A stretch of 64,000 nt of DNA from Tectiglobus sp965223355 (GTDB lineage Bacteria; Pseudomonadota; Alphaproteobacteria; Rhizobiales; Hyphomicrobiaceae), in contig CBDCWE010000003.1 of the NCBI GenBank assembly GCA_965223355.1, forward strand, positions 2,170,001-2,234,000. The letters run 5' to 3'. The translations under genes were made by a program, and so were the position numbers. A model generated the notes under the pieces. That model was given only the letters and a program-made list of their open reading frames with translations, did not search any database and was not told the origin of the DNA. Every line of letters starts with the position of its first letter. Position 1 is the stretch's first letter. Of the stretch, positions 54,581 through 62,774 are shown in pieces.

Positions 54581-54787
54581 AAGGATGCCCAAGCCGGACA
54601 GCGCCATGATCCGGGCAGTACCATGGGCCGGGCAGTGCGATGGGCCGGCCCAATCCGACAGCATCGGCGGACCACGGCGGCCACGTGCAGACTTGCATTG
54701 GCCCGTGCAGCGACTACAAACGGATCACAACCGCCCCGGCGGCAAGCGCAAACCAACAGGCTCGCGAACGAGCCGCGAGGAACCATC

Positions 54788-56596
54788 ATGGCCCATACGC
54801 CGACCGATGATCAACGTGCCAAACTCCGCTCCAAGGCCTGGTTCGACAATCCGGCCAATGCCGACATGACGGCGCTCTATCTTGAGCGGACGATGAATTT
54901 CGGGCTGACGCTGGATGAATTGCAGTCGGGCAAGCCGATCATCGGCATTGCCCAGTCCGGCTCCGATCTGTCGCCCTGCAACCGCCATCACATCTTCCTC
55001 GCCGAGCGCGTGCGTGAGGGCATCCGCGAAGCCGGCGGGGTCTGCTTCGAGTTCCCGCTGCACCCGATCCAGGAAACCTGCAAGCGGCCGACGGCGAGCC
55101 TCGACCGCAACCTTTGCTATCTCGGCCTTGTCGAAGTGCTCTACGGTTATCCCATCGACGGAGTCGTGCTCACCACCGGCTGCGATAAGACCACGCCGGC
55201 ACAGATCATGGCGGCTGCGACGGTGGACATCCCGGCGATCGTGCTTTCCGGCGGCCCGATGCTGAACGGCTGGCACAAAGGCCAACGCACCGGCTCCGGC
55301 ACCATCGTCTGGAAGGCGCGCGAGATGATGGCGCGCGGCGAGATCGACTACAAGGGCTTTGCCGAGCTGGTGGCTTCCTCGGCGCCGTCGGCGGGCCACT
55401 GTAACACCATGGGCACGGCCTCGACCATGAACTCGCTGGCCGAAGCGCTCGGCATGAGCCTGCCCGGTTGCGCGGCGATCCCGGCACCCTACCGCGAGCG
55501 CCAGCAAATGTCGTACGAAACCGGCAGACGCATTGTCGACATGGTGTGGGAGGACCTGCGGCCGTCGCAAATTCTGACGCGGGCCGCCTTCGAAAACGCG
55601 ATTGTCGTCAACTCCGCCATCGGTGGGTCGACCAACGCGCCAATCCATTTGAATGCCATCGCCCGCCACATTGGTGTCGCGCTCGACAACGACGACTGGG
55701 AGACGATCGGCTACGACATCCCGCTGCTGGTCAACCTGCAACCGGCCGGCGAATACCTCGGTGAAGACTATCATCGCGCCGGCGGTGTGCCGGCCGTGGT
55801 TGCCGAGCTGATCGCCAACGGCAAGATCAATGGTGCCGCGGTTACCGCCAACGGCCGGTCGCTGATCGACAACTGCGCGGGCCGGTTCGCCGAGGACCGT
55901 GACGTGATCAAGGCCTACGATGCGCCGATGCAGGGCGAGGCCGGTTTCCTCAACCTCACGGGCAACCTGTTCGACAGCGCCATCATGAAGACGTCGGTGA
56001 TCTCGGACGAGTTTCGCAAGCGCTATCTGGAAGACCCGGACGACCCCATGGCCTTCGAAGGTCGTGCCGTCGTCTTCGACGGACCGGAAGACTATCACCA
56101 GCGCATCGACGACCCGGCACTCGACATCGACGAGACCTGCCTGCTGTTCATGCGCGGTGCCGGCCCGGTCGGCTATCCGGGGGCGGCCGAGGTCGTCAAC
56201 ATGCGTGCGCCCGACTATCTCCTCAAACGAGGCATTTCCGAACTGCCATGCATTGGCGACGGGCGCCAGTCCGGCACGTCCGGTTCGCCGTCGATCCTCA
56301 ATGCTTCGCCTGAGGCGGCCACCGGCGGCGGTCTGGCACTGCTGAAAACCGGCGATCGCGTACGCATCGATCTCGCCAAGCGCACGGCCGACATCCTGAT
56401 CTCGGTCGATGACCTGGCGGCGCGCAAAAAGGCGCTCACCGCGGCCGGCGGTTACAAGTATCCCGACCACCAAACCCCGTGGCAGGAAATCCAGCGCGGC
56501 ATCGTCGATGAACTGGCCAACGGCATGGTGCTGAAACCGGCGCTCAAGTACCAGCGCATTGCCGAAACGAAGGGCGTGCCGCGGGACAATCATTAG
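54788..56596 (+). CDS. IlvD/Edd-family sugar-acid dehydratase
   Basis: A 602-residue dehydratase. The three iron-sulfur cysteines are C64 (SDLSPCN), C132 (TTGCDKTTPA) and C205 (AGHCNTMGT). Their spacing of 68 and 73 residues equals that of [2Fe-2S] pentonate dehydratases such as rhizobial L-arabinonate dehydratase, so a pentonate or similar sugar acid is the probable substrate rather than the branched-chain amino-acid intermediate. The start at 54788 has GAGGA upstream. The TAG stop is the left edge of repeat copy G. No regulator or sugar lactonase is adjacent. Confidence 0.9.
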   Translation: MAHTPTDDQRAKLRSKAWFDNPANADMTALYLERTMNFGLTLDELQSGKPIIGIAQSGSDLSPCNRHHIFLAERVREGIREAGGVCFEFPLHPIQETCKRPTASLDRNLCYLGLVEVLYGYPIDGVVLTTGCDKTTPAQIMAAATVDIPAIVLSGGPMLNGWHKGQRTGSGTIVWKAREMMARGEIDYKGFAELVASSAPSAGHCNTMGTASTMNSLAEALGMSLPGCAAIPAPYRERQQMSYETGRRIVDMVWEDLRPSQILTRAAFENAIVVNSAIGGSTNAPIHLNAIARHIGVALDNDDWETIGYDIPLLVNLQPAGEYLGEDYHRAGGVPAVVAELIANGKINGAAVTANGRSLIDNCAGRFAEDRDVIKAYDAPMQGEAGFLNLTGNLFDSAIMKTSVISDEFRKRYLEDPDDPMAFEGRAVVFDGPEDYHQRIDDPALDIDETCLLFMRGAGPVGYPGAAEVVNMRAPDYLLKRGISELPCIGDGRQSGTSGSPSILNASPEAATGGGLALLKTGDRVRIDLAKRTADILISVDDLAARKKALTAAGGYKYPDHQTPWQEIQRGIVDELANGMVLKPALKYQRIAETKGVPRDNH

Positions 56597-56729
56597 ATCA
56601 TCGTGCTTTAAGTTGGAACCGCAATAGCGGTTCCAACTTAAAGCACAAAGATGATCGCCACTTTAGAACGAGCAACCTGCCTTTAGTCGGAATCGGAACG
56701 ATCCCGACCAAGGGGAGAAAGTTGCTCGA
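56595..56729 (+). repeat. 135-bp double-hairpin element, copy G
   Basis: Full-length, 135 bp. The left end AGATCATCG overlaps the TAG stop of the dehydratase gene. Hairpin 1 is intact; hairpin 2 has a few changes (CCAAGGGGAG-type arm). No CTAG at the right end. Confidence 0.88.
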
Positions 56730-56799
56730 TGCCAACAGACTGATGAAACAGGTCCAAGGTGATGTTTTCGTCGCTTTCGCGGGCGCTGGTATGGAGCAT

Positions 56800-57074
56800 A
56801 GAAGGCGATCGAGCTGTTCCATCAACCGGCGCGCGGAGCGGATCGTGAAAAACATCTGTAAATGCATGCCGCCTCGAAGCTTTTCGGGCGCAATCGACGG
56901 CCGGCCAAGCGCGGCATCGCCAAGCACGGCATAAAAGTCGGCAAACTCAAGATCAAGTTCGCGCCAGACCTCGTTGATCAACTCCCGCAGAACCCAACGG
57001 GCGTGATTGAGCAACCCATTCTCCAGATCCACACAGGAAAATATCGTCCCCGTTATCGCATTGCCGCCGCGCAC
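56800..57074 (-). pseudogene. IS5-family transposase N-terminal remnant
   Basis: Reads TIFSCVDLENGLLNHARWVL, then FADFYAVLG, GRPSIAPEKLRG and FTIRSARRLMEQLD, which match the N-terminal DUF772 region of IS5-type transposases. The catalytic DDE domain is absent. The region 57075-57161 carries end-like sequence (GGACTTTTTCATCAGCCTG). The remnant lies directly after copy G. Confidence 0.75.
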
Positions 57075-57161
57075 CGCTATTGCCTGGATCGATGATATGA
57101 TGTCCCGGCACTACAGAATCCTATCCGCAAACCGCCATCACCGGACTTTTTCATCAGCCTG

Positions 57162-58742
57162 TTAGAACTGGTAGCGGCCTGACAGTTCGACTTTTTCCGT
57201 CGACAGCTTGTCGCCGTGACGGCCTTCAAACTTGATCTTCCAGTTGAAGTTCGGATCAACCTGGCGGGTGAGACTGGCGCCGTAGATCCACATACTGTCG
57301 TTCTCGAGCGCGACCGGATCCGAGTCGGCGAAATTCATCGACTTCTGAGTTCCGTCGATCAGACTGTAGCGACGAAACTCGCGGCCGCCGGTCGCAGAAA
57401 ACACCATGCCCCAGAACGAGGTCATCGCGGTCAGGCCAATTCGGCTGGTGATGGCGCTGTGGGTCTGGTCGGTCAAAGAGACGTAGGCGCCATCAATGCC
57501 GTCATGCTCGAACCTGGTATATGAGACGCTCGCGAACGGGTTGAAATGGACCTTGCCGTACTTTGCCATGCGCAGGCCGATGTGGGCCGTTGTCGAGTAG
57601 AAATTGCCATCCAACTTCTGTTTGGCTTCACCGCCGCCACTGGCGTTGGTTCGGTAGCCCTCGTTCAGCGCGTTGTTCTGGATAATCGCGCGGCCAAATC
57701 CGACATCACTGCCGGCCGCATCCAGCTGGCCGTAGTTGGCCGAGATGCTGGCGTGGACGTGCTTGTTGTCATAACGCCCGGCGATGCCGCCGAAGTAGGT
57801 GTTCAATTCACGATCGCCACCGCCAAGGGAATGACCACCGATGTAGCCGAGATAGCCCGACGCAGTAAAGTCTCTGGCGACGCGGACGTCGGCACCGGTT
57901 GCAAAGCCGTAGAGCGCGGTGTCGGCATCATCGCGGCGGTTGGTCGAACCGAAGGTTCTGCCCCAAACCGAATTGTCGCGGCCGAACCGCAATCGCCCTT
58001 CGTCCTGCGCCCAGTTCTCATTGAGCGTGTTGATGTGGCTGATCGTATCAAAGCCCAACTTCGTCATGCCGGCCAACGAGACGACCGGGTCGACGACAAT
58101 CCTGTATGCGCCGCCGCCTTGGACCTTAATTGCGACCTGGCGCCCGGCCGGTGCGGTTACGATCGGCTGGCCGCCGACGCTGGTGACGGTCATATCGACA
58201 CCTTCTGAACCTAGGCCCGACAAGTCGATCTTGTCGGAACCCAGCGTGCTCAACGTGATGGAGCCAAAGATGCGCGAGCCGGCGAGCAGGCTGATGGTGT
58301 TGTTCTGGGCGGTGTTGGCGCCGAAATCGATGGCGGCGGAGTTGCCGCTGGCGGCAATGATGTTGCCGGAGTTGACAACCGTGTTGCCGGTGCCGGTCGC
58401 CGAGATTGCGGGCGCCGCATTGTCGGCGCGGACAATGCTGCCGGTATTGATGACCTTGTTGTCGCTGCCAAGGTCAACGGTGGAGCAGCAGGCACCGCTC
58501 GTGCGCAGTGTTCCATGGTTCGTGATCGTGGCGCCGAGGGGGGCGGAGACGGCCGACTGACCGGGTTGGGTCGTCTCGATGATGGCGCCTCGCATAACCG
58601 TCAGAGTGTCGGAGTCGGCCAGGTTCTGTTGGCTGGTGACATGCTGCCCGCTCTCGATGGTGTAGTCAGCGGCGTGCGCGGACAATGCAGCCGATGAGCC
58701 AACCAGAGCGACGGCTGAAAACAGAGCGTAGGTCTTGAGCAT
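57162..58742 (-). CDS. Autotransporter-like outer-membrane protein
   Basis: A 526-residue exported protein with a signal peptide (about 1-25, ending AHAAD). Residues 30-240 form a short repeat-like beta passenger (NHGTLRTSG, NTGSIVRAD, NSGNIIAAS). The C-terminal 280 residues form an autotransporter beta domain ending in YQF, the usual terminal aromatic. It would insert in the outer membrane and display the passenger. The cargo role is unknown. The start at 58742 is where the signal peptide begins. The gene end coincides with the edge of the IS5 relic, and the stop codon is TAA at 57162. Confidence 0.88.
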   Translation of the reverse strand: MLKTYALFSAVALVGSSAALSAHAADYTIESGQHVTSQQNLADSDTLTVMRGAIIETTQPGQSAVSAPLGATITNHGTLRTSGACCSTVDLGSDNKVINTGSIVRADNAAPAISATGTGNTVVNSGNIIAASGNSAAIDFGANTAQNNTISLLAGSRIFGSITLSTLGSDKIDLSGLGSEGVDMTVTSVGGQPIVTAPAGRQVAIKVQGGGAYRIVVDPVVSLAGMTKLGFDTISHINTLNENWAQDEGRLRFGRDNSVWGRTFGSTNRRDDADTALYGFATGADVRVARDFTASGYLGYIGGHSLGGGDRELNTYFGGIAGRYDNKHVHASISANYGQLDAAGSDVGFGRAIIQNNALNEGYRTNASGGGEAKQKLDGNFYSTTAHIGLRMAKYGKVHFNPFASVSYTRFEHDGIDGAYVSLTDQTHSAITSRIGLTAMTSFWGMVFSATGGREFRRYSLIDGTQKSMNFADSDPVALENDSMWIYGASLTRQVDPNFNWKIKFEGRHGDKLSTEKVELSGRYQF

Positions 58743-59040
58743 GGAGGTGTCCCGCCTTTGGTCTAAACTTCCGTCGGTCGCCCAGACGCGGACACAAGAT
58801 GGGGACATGCGATCGCCGGCATTATCCAGCGACTGCGGTTAACACTTGGTGAAAGGGGTTGTGCGGAGCTGACCGCGGCCGCTCGTCTCGGTGCCTGATC
58901 GGCGCGAGCGGGCATTCATGGCCGGCCGGGTTCGACCAGCGCCAACGTCTGGTGCGTCGCGAAACCCGTTCGATCTGGGTGCGACGTGGGTGCGACCTGG
59001 GCGCGGGAGCTGGATGTCGTCACGCCGAGATCGCAAAGCT

Positions 59041-61344
59041 TCACTCGCTAGCGGTTGCACGGGCGGCGGCGGTTACAGCCTTGAGTTGTCGCTCGTCGAG
59101 ATTGACCGTCCGTTCATCCTCAGCCAATCGAACGGTGACCTCGCGATGCGCGAACTTTACGCCCTTCTGTTCGAACAAGTCGCGGATCCTCGCAAATACG
59201 ATGCGGCGAATGACCCACTGATCGCCGGGGCGAGTCATGAACTTGACCCGCATGATCATTGCCGAGTCCTCCATTTGTATGACGCCTTGCGACTTCAGTG
59301 GCTGCAGAAACTGGGGGCCGAGCACCGGGTCTTCCATCAGCTCCTGTCCGAGCTTCTTGATCATTTTACGAACGGCTTCGGCATCGGTGTCGTAGGTCAG
59401 CCGGAGCGGCAGTTTCATCACCACCCAATCGCGAGAAAAGTTTGTAATGACATGGATTTCACCGAACGGAACGGTGTTGAGGGGGCCGTTATGATGGCGC
59501 AACTGCATGGAGCGAACCGAAATCTTTTCAACCGTACCCTTGGCGCTGCCGATGTCGATATACTCGCCCTTTCTGAAGGCATCGTCGATCAGGAAGAACA
59601 GGCCGGAGATGATGTCTTTGACCAAGGTTTGCGCGCCAAAGCCGATCGCCAGGCCGATGATCCCTGCACCGGCCAGGAGCGGTGTGATATTGACGCCAAG
59701 CTGGCCGATGACCGCAAAGACAACCAGAGTGGCAATCGCGATGCGGGCCGAAAGCCGGACCAGCGGGACAATCGTGGCAAGACGGGTCTCGCCCTGCCCG
59801 CCTTCGCCTTCCGACATCGTCTCTTCGGCCTCGTCGACGCCCATTGCAGCGCGCTCGATTGCGAGCTGGCGCTCCGAAATAATCGTCACAAACTCCCACA
59901 CCGCATAGCCGATCAGCAGCACAAATGATATTTCGATCAATGCCGAGGCAAATCTCGCGCCGACGCCTTGGTGGGCGAGGCTGAAGACGTCAACGCTCCA
60001 CAGCCACAAAAGCCCGAAGACCAACGCCAGAGAGAGGAGCACGCGACCGCAGCGCACAAGACCGCGCTGGGTTTCGCGTTGGGCTGCCTGTAGCGGAACC
60101 GTAGCTGCGCCGTCGACCGGTGCCGCGTTGATGACGAGTGCGCGCAGGCCGTGCTCGATGATCGGAAGACAAACCAGGACCGCCAGGGTCGTCATCATAA
60201 CGGGCAGAAGTTCGGGCGTGGCATTGCCGGTTGCGACAATGATTTCAACAATCAGCCAATGCGCCGCAACCAGCCCGATGGCGATCAACGGCCAGACATC
60301 GGCAAGATTCGGCCAGCGTCGCTGCCGGTCCAGGCCTGGCCGGTCGCCATATTCACCGCTTTCGAGCATGGCCGTGATGCCATGGCGCGCCTGCCAGATC
60401 GTCGAGATGATAACAACGTGGATTGCCAGGTTGACCCAAAAGCCAAACCGACTCGCGCCAAAGGTCATGCCGAACTCGATCAGCCAGGTCAGGGTGCCGA
60501 AACCGAAACCGGCGACGGCTGCAACGACTGCTGCGCGCCACACTATGAAGCCGGCGGTCCGGTCATCGATCGGACACAGCCGCAAACTGGGACGGGACGG
60601 CGCCAGCATAAAGCGCGCCACGGCGATAACGAGCCAGATGCCGCTGATGGTTTGGATGAGGCTGATAACCGTGTAGCGGTCCGGAGATGCTTCCTCGATC
60701 AAGAGTGCGCAGGTGATGTAGCCGGCAAACAGGAACGCGGCGATCTGCGTGATTTGCAGCGCGAATCTTGCCGCTACCAAGGCGAGCTTCGACCACAGTG
60801 TCTGCGGGCGGGCAGCAAGGATCCTCTGTTCCGGTTCGGTGAGCCGGCGCCGAAGCGCCCAAACCGCAAAGATGGCAACAGCCAGAGACATCACCAGCGC
60901 CAGAAAGAAGGTGGAAATCGGCGCTTCGCCGCGGCGTTCGTGGAAGGTTTGGATTGATGCTGAGATATGAACCGGAATGGCGCGCGCTTTGCGCACGGTT
61001 TCGCCGACGGAGTTGGCGAGGGCTATGCGGTAGCTGTTGATGATGGCGCCGAGGGCGCGGTTGTCCTTATCGGCGCGCGCGCGCGCCCGGGCTTTGGCTT
61101 GCGCGTTGAGCCGCGAAATCAAAAGCTGGCGCACTTGCTTGTCGTCAAGTTGCGAGATGAGATCGCGGATCGCTTGTTGCGTCAAAGGTTCCGGCAGCTT
61201 GATCGTGGGTTCGGGTTTCGCTGCCGGCTTTGCGCCCGGTATCTGGGCACTTGCAACTGGGCCGGCAAATGAACCGGCAATAAGGATTGTGCACACTATT
61301 GCGAGGTAAGCCGAAATTCTAGCAAGCGAAAAAGTTGTTGTCAT
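59041..61344 (-). CDS. Mechanosensitive ion channel, MscS family (large)
   Basis: A 767-residue membrane protein with a signal-like first helix (1-34), a periplasmic helical domain (40-170), several membrane helices and the MscS core near 540-620. The pore-lining motif GAGIIGLAIGFGAQTLVKDI and the beta-domain FLIDDAFRKGEYIDIG are clear. It opens under membrane tension to relieve hypo-osmotic shock. The start at 61344 avoids an upstream Met that is not family-like. It is leftward and downstream of the phosphotransferase gene. Confidence 0.95.
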   Translation of the reverse strand: MTTTFSLARISAYLAIVCTILIAGSFAGPVASAQIPGAKPAAKPEPTIKLPEPLTQQAIRDLISQLDDKQVRQLLISRLNAQAKARARARADKDNRALGAIINSYRIALANSVGETVRKARAIPVHISASIQTFHERRGEAPISTFFLALVMSLAVAIFAVWALRRRLTEPEQRILAARPQTLWSKLALVAARFALQITQIAAFLFAGYITCALLIEEASPDRYTVISLIQTISGIWLVIAVARFMLAPSRPSLRLCPIDDRTAGFIVWRAAVVAAVAGFGFGTLTWLIEFGMTFGASRFGFWVNLAIHVVIISTIWQARHGITAMLESGEYGDRPGLDRQRRWPNLADVWPLIAIGLVAAHWLIVEIIVATGNATPELLPVMMTTLAVLVCLPIIEHGLRALVINAAPVDGAATVPLQAAQRETQRGLVRCGRVLLSLALVFGLLWLWSVDVFSLAHQGVGARFASALIEISFVLLIGYAVWEFVTIISERQLAIERAAMGVDEAEETMSEGEGGQGETRLATIVPLVRLSARIAIATLVVFAVIGQLGVNITPLLAGAGIIGLAIGFGAQTLVKDIISGLFFLIDDAFRKGEYIDIGSAKGTVEKISVRSMQLRHHNGPLNTVPFGEIHVITNFSRDWVVMKLPLRLTYDTDAEAVRKMIKKLGQELMEDPVLGPQFLQPLKSQGVIQMEDSAMIMRVKFMTRPGDQWVIRRIVFARIRDLFEQKGVKFAHREVTVRLAEDERTVNLDERQLKAVTAAARATASE

Positions 61345-61438
61345 GCTAAGACGTACTCCAAGCACCAGACCGGTTTGGCGGAAGGCTATCAGGCTTGCGA
61401 CGACCGGGCCAACGTCTCCGGATCCATGAAACTACCGA

Positions 61439-61489
61439 TTAACTCTCACCAGCTCTCATTAACGCTCATATACTCTCGTTAACTCTCAC
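61439..61489. repeat. Short GAGAGTTAA-type repeats at a gene end
   Basis: TTAACTCTCAC at 61439-61449 recurs at 61479-61489, with ACTCTCGTTAAC, CTCTCATTAAC and CGCTCAT variants between them. The second copy contains the stop codon of the phosphotransferase gene. Confidence 0.7.
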
Positions 61490-62552
61490 GGCCCTGCAAG
61501 ACGTCGCGGGTGAACAGGAACAACTCTTCGCCCAAGCGGTCGAAGTCTTGGTATTCGGCGCGCGCACCGGGCCCCGTCCCGTAAAGCGCATGCAATTGCA
61601 GGAATACGACGGCAAGTTTGTACATTGCAAGGACACGCAGGACGAGGATGTCGGAGACGTCGATGCCGGTTAGACCGGCGTAAGCCGAGACGATCGCGTC
61701 GCGACGGGGAAACCCGGGAAGGGCGGTCGGCATTTGGTTGAGCCGGTGCATGCAGTCGGGATCGTCACGCTCGGTCCAGTAGCTGAGCAGGGTTGCCAGA
61801 TCGAACAAGGGGTCACCGCGTGTCGACATATCCCAATCGACGACGGCCCGTGGTGCGAGCGATTGCGGATCGAGGATCAGGTTGTCGAGTTTGAAATCGC
61901 CGTGGAGCAATGTCGGACTGCGATCGATGGTCGTCCGGGCGAGCAACCAGTCGCCGATCTCGTGAGCAAGCCTGGTGGTTGATGGCACCGTTTCGAGGCG
62001 GTCTGCGCGCCCGCGCCAGCCGCTAACGGCGCGTTCGATGAACCCTTCCGGGCGGCCAAAGTCGCCGAGCCCGATGGTTTCAACATCGACGGCGTGAATT
62101 GAAGCAAGCGTCTGCACCAGCATTGCAGCCAGCGCCGCGCAGCGGTCGGGGTTGCCGGTCAGGACCGCGCTGTTGCTGCCCTTGATCACCAGGCCGGGTC
62201 GATATTCGATGATTTGAAACGGGACGCCGATGACAGACGTGTCCTGGCAGAGGTGGAGACCTGCGGGTGCCAGCCAATGGGCCTTGTGGAGGCGTGCGAG
62301 CACGTGATGTTCGCGCTTCATGTCGTGGGCGCCCGGTGGCAAATCGCCGTCGGGCGGGCGGCGCAGCACCATTTGCCGGTCGTCGATGACGATACGGTAG
62401 TTGATGTTGGCAAGGCCGGTTGCGAACTGCCGGACGTCTTCGTTACCAAGACGCATGCCGTTCGAACGCAGGTAGGCGGAGAGGCGCTGGCGATCGATCG
62501 GATGGCCCTGATCGGGCTCGCGAAACTGATGCGCGTCTGAAGTTGGCGGCAT
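61479..62552 (-). CDS. Phosphotransferase (APH-like, acyl-CoA dehydrogenase-linked type)
   Basis: A 357-residue kinase-fold protein. The Brenner motif is LLHGDFKLDNLILD (H217, D219), and the metal-binding Asp is D239 in AVVDWDMSTRGDPLFDL. An early GLANINYRIV replaces the usual Gly loop. Close relatives form the N-terminal half of ACAD10/11-type enzymes, which phosphorylate 4-hydroxy acyl-CoAs, and are found as separate genes next to acyl-CoA dehydrogenases. No such dehydrogenase is adjacent here. The start at 62552 is preferred. Confidence 0.88.
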   Translation of the reverse strand: MPPTSDAHQFREPDQGHPIDRQRLSAYLRSNGMRLGNEDVRQFATGLANINYRIVIDDRQMVLRRPPDGDLPPGAHDMKREHHVLARLHKAHWLAPAGLHLCQDTSVIGVPFQIIEYRPGLVIKGSNSAVLTGNPDRCAALAAMLVQTLASIHAVDVETIGLGDFGRPEGFIERAVSGWRGRADRLETVPSTTRLAHEIGDWLLARTTIDRSPTLLHGDFKLDNLILDPQSLAPRAVVDWDMSTRGDPLFDLATLLSYWTERDDPDCMHRLNQMPTALPGFPRRDAIVSAYAGLTGIDVSDILVLRVLAMYKLAVVFLQLHALYGTGPGARAEYQDFDRLGEELFLFTRDVLQGRES

Positions 62553-62774
62553 GGCGTGTGCTCCTCTGTCGGCCATGGCTGTTCAGACCTGCCTCAGGCA
62601 GACGCGGGTTGGCCTCACTGTCAGGTGCAAGCCTTCGGCGCACAATCCAGCCTGTCAAGGGGCGGACCGAGCTTTGCCTACCGGTTGTTCTTGCCAACCG
62701 GTTGTGGTTGTTTGCGATCGGGCCCGGCGGACCGGGCGCGGGCAGAAACCGTTGAGGAAATCGGGAAGCGGACT

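Noticed and set aside
54725..56593. A 622-codon open frame on the minus strand
   Set aside because: It mirrors the dehydratase gene, which has clear iron-sulfur cysteines. High GC content makes antisense frames open; the antisense protein has no recognisable domain.
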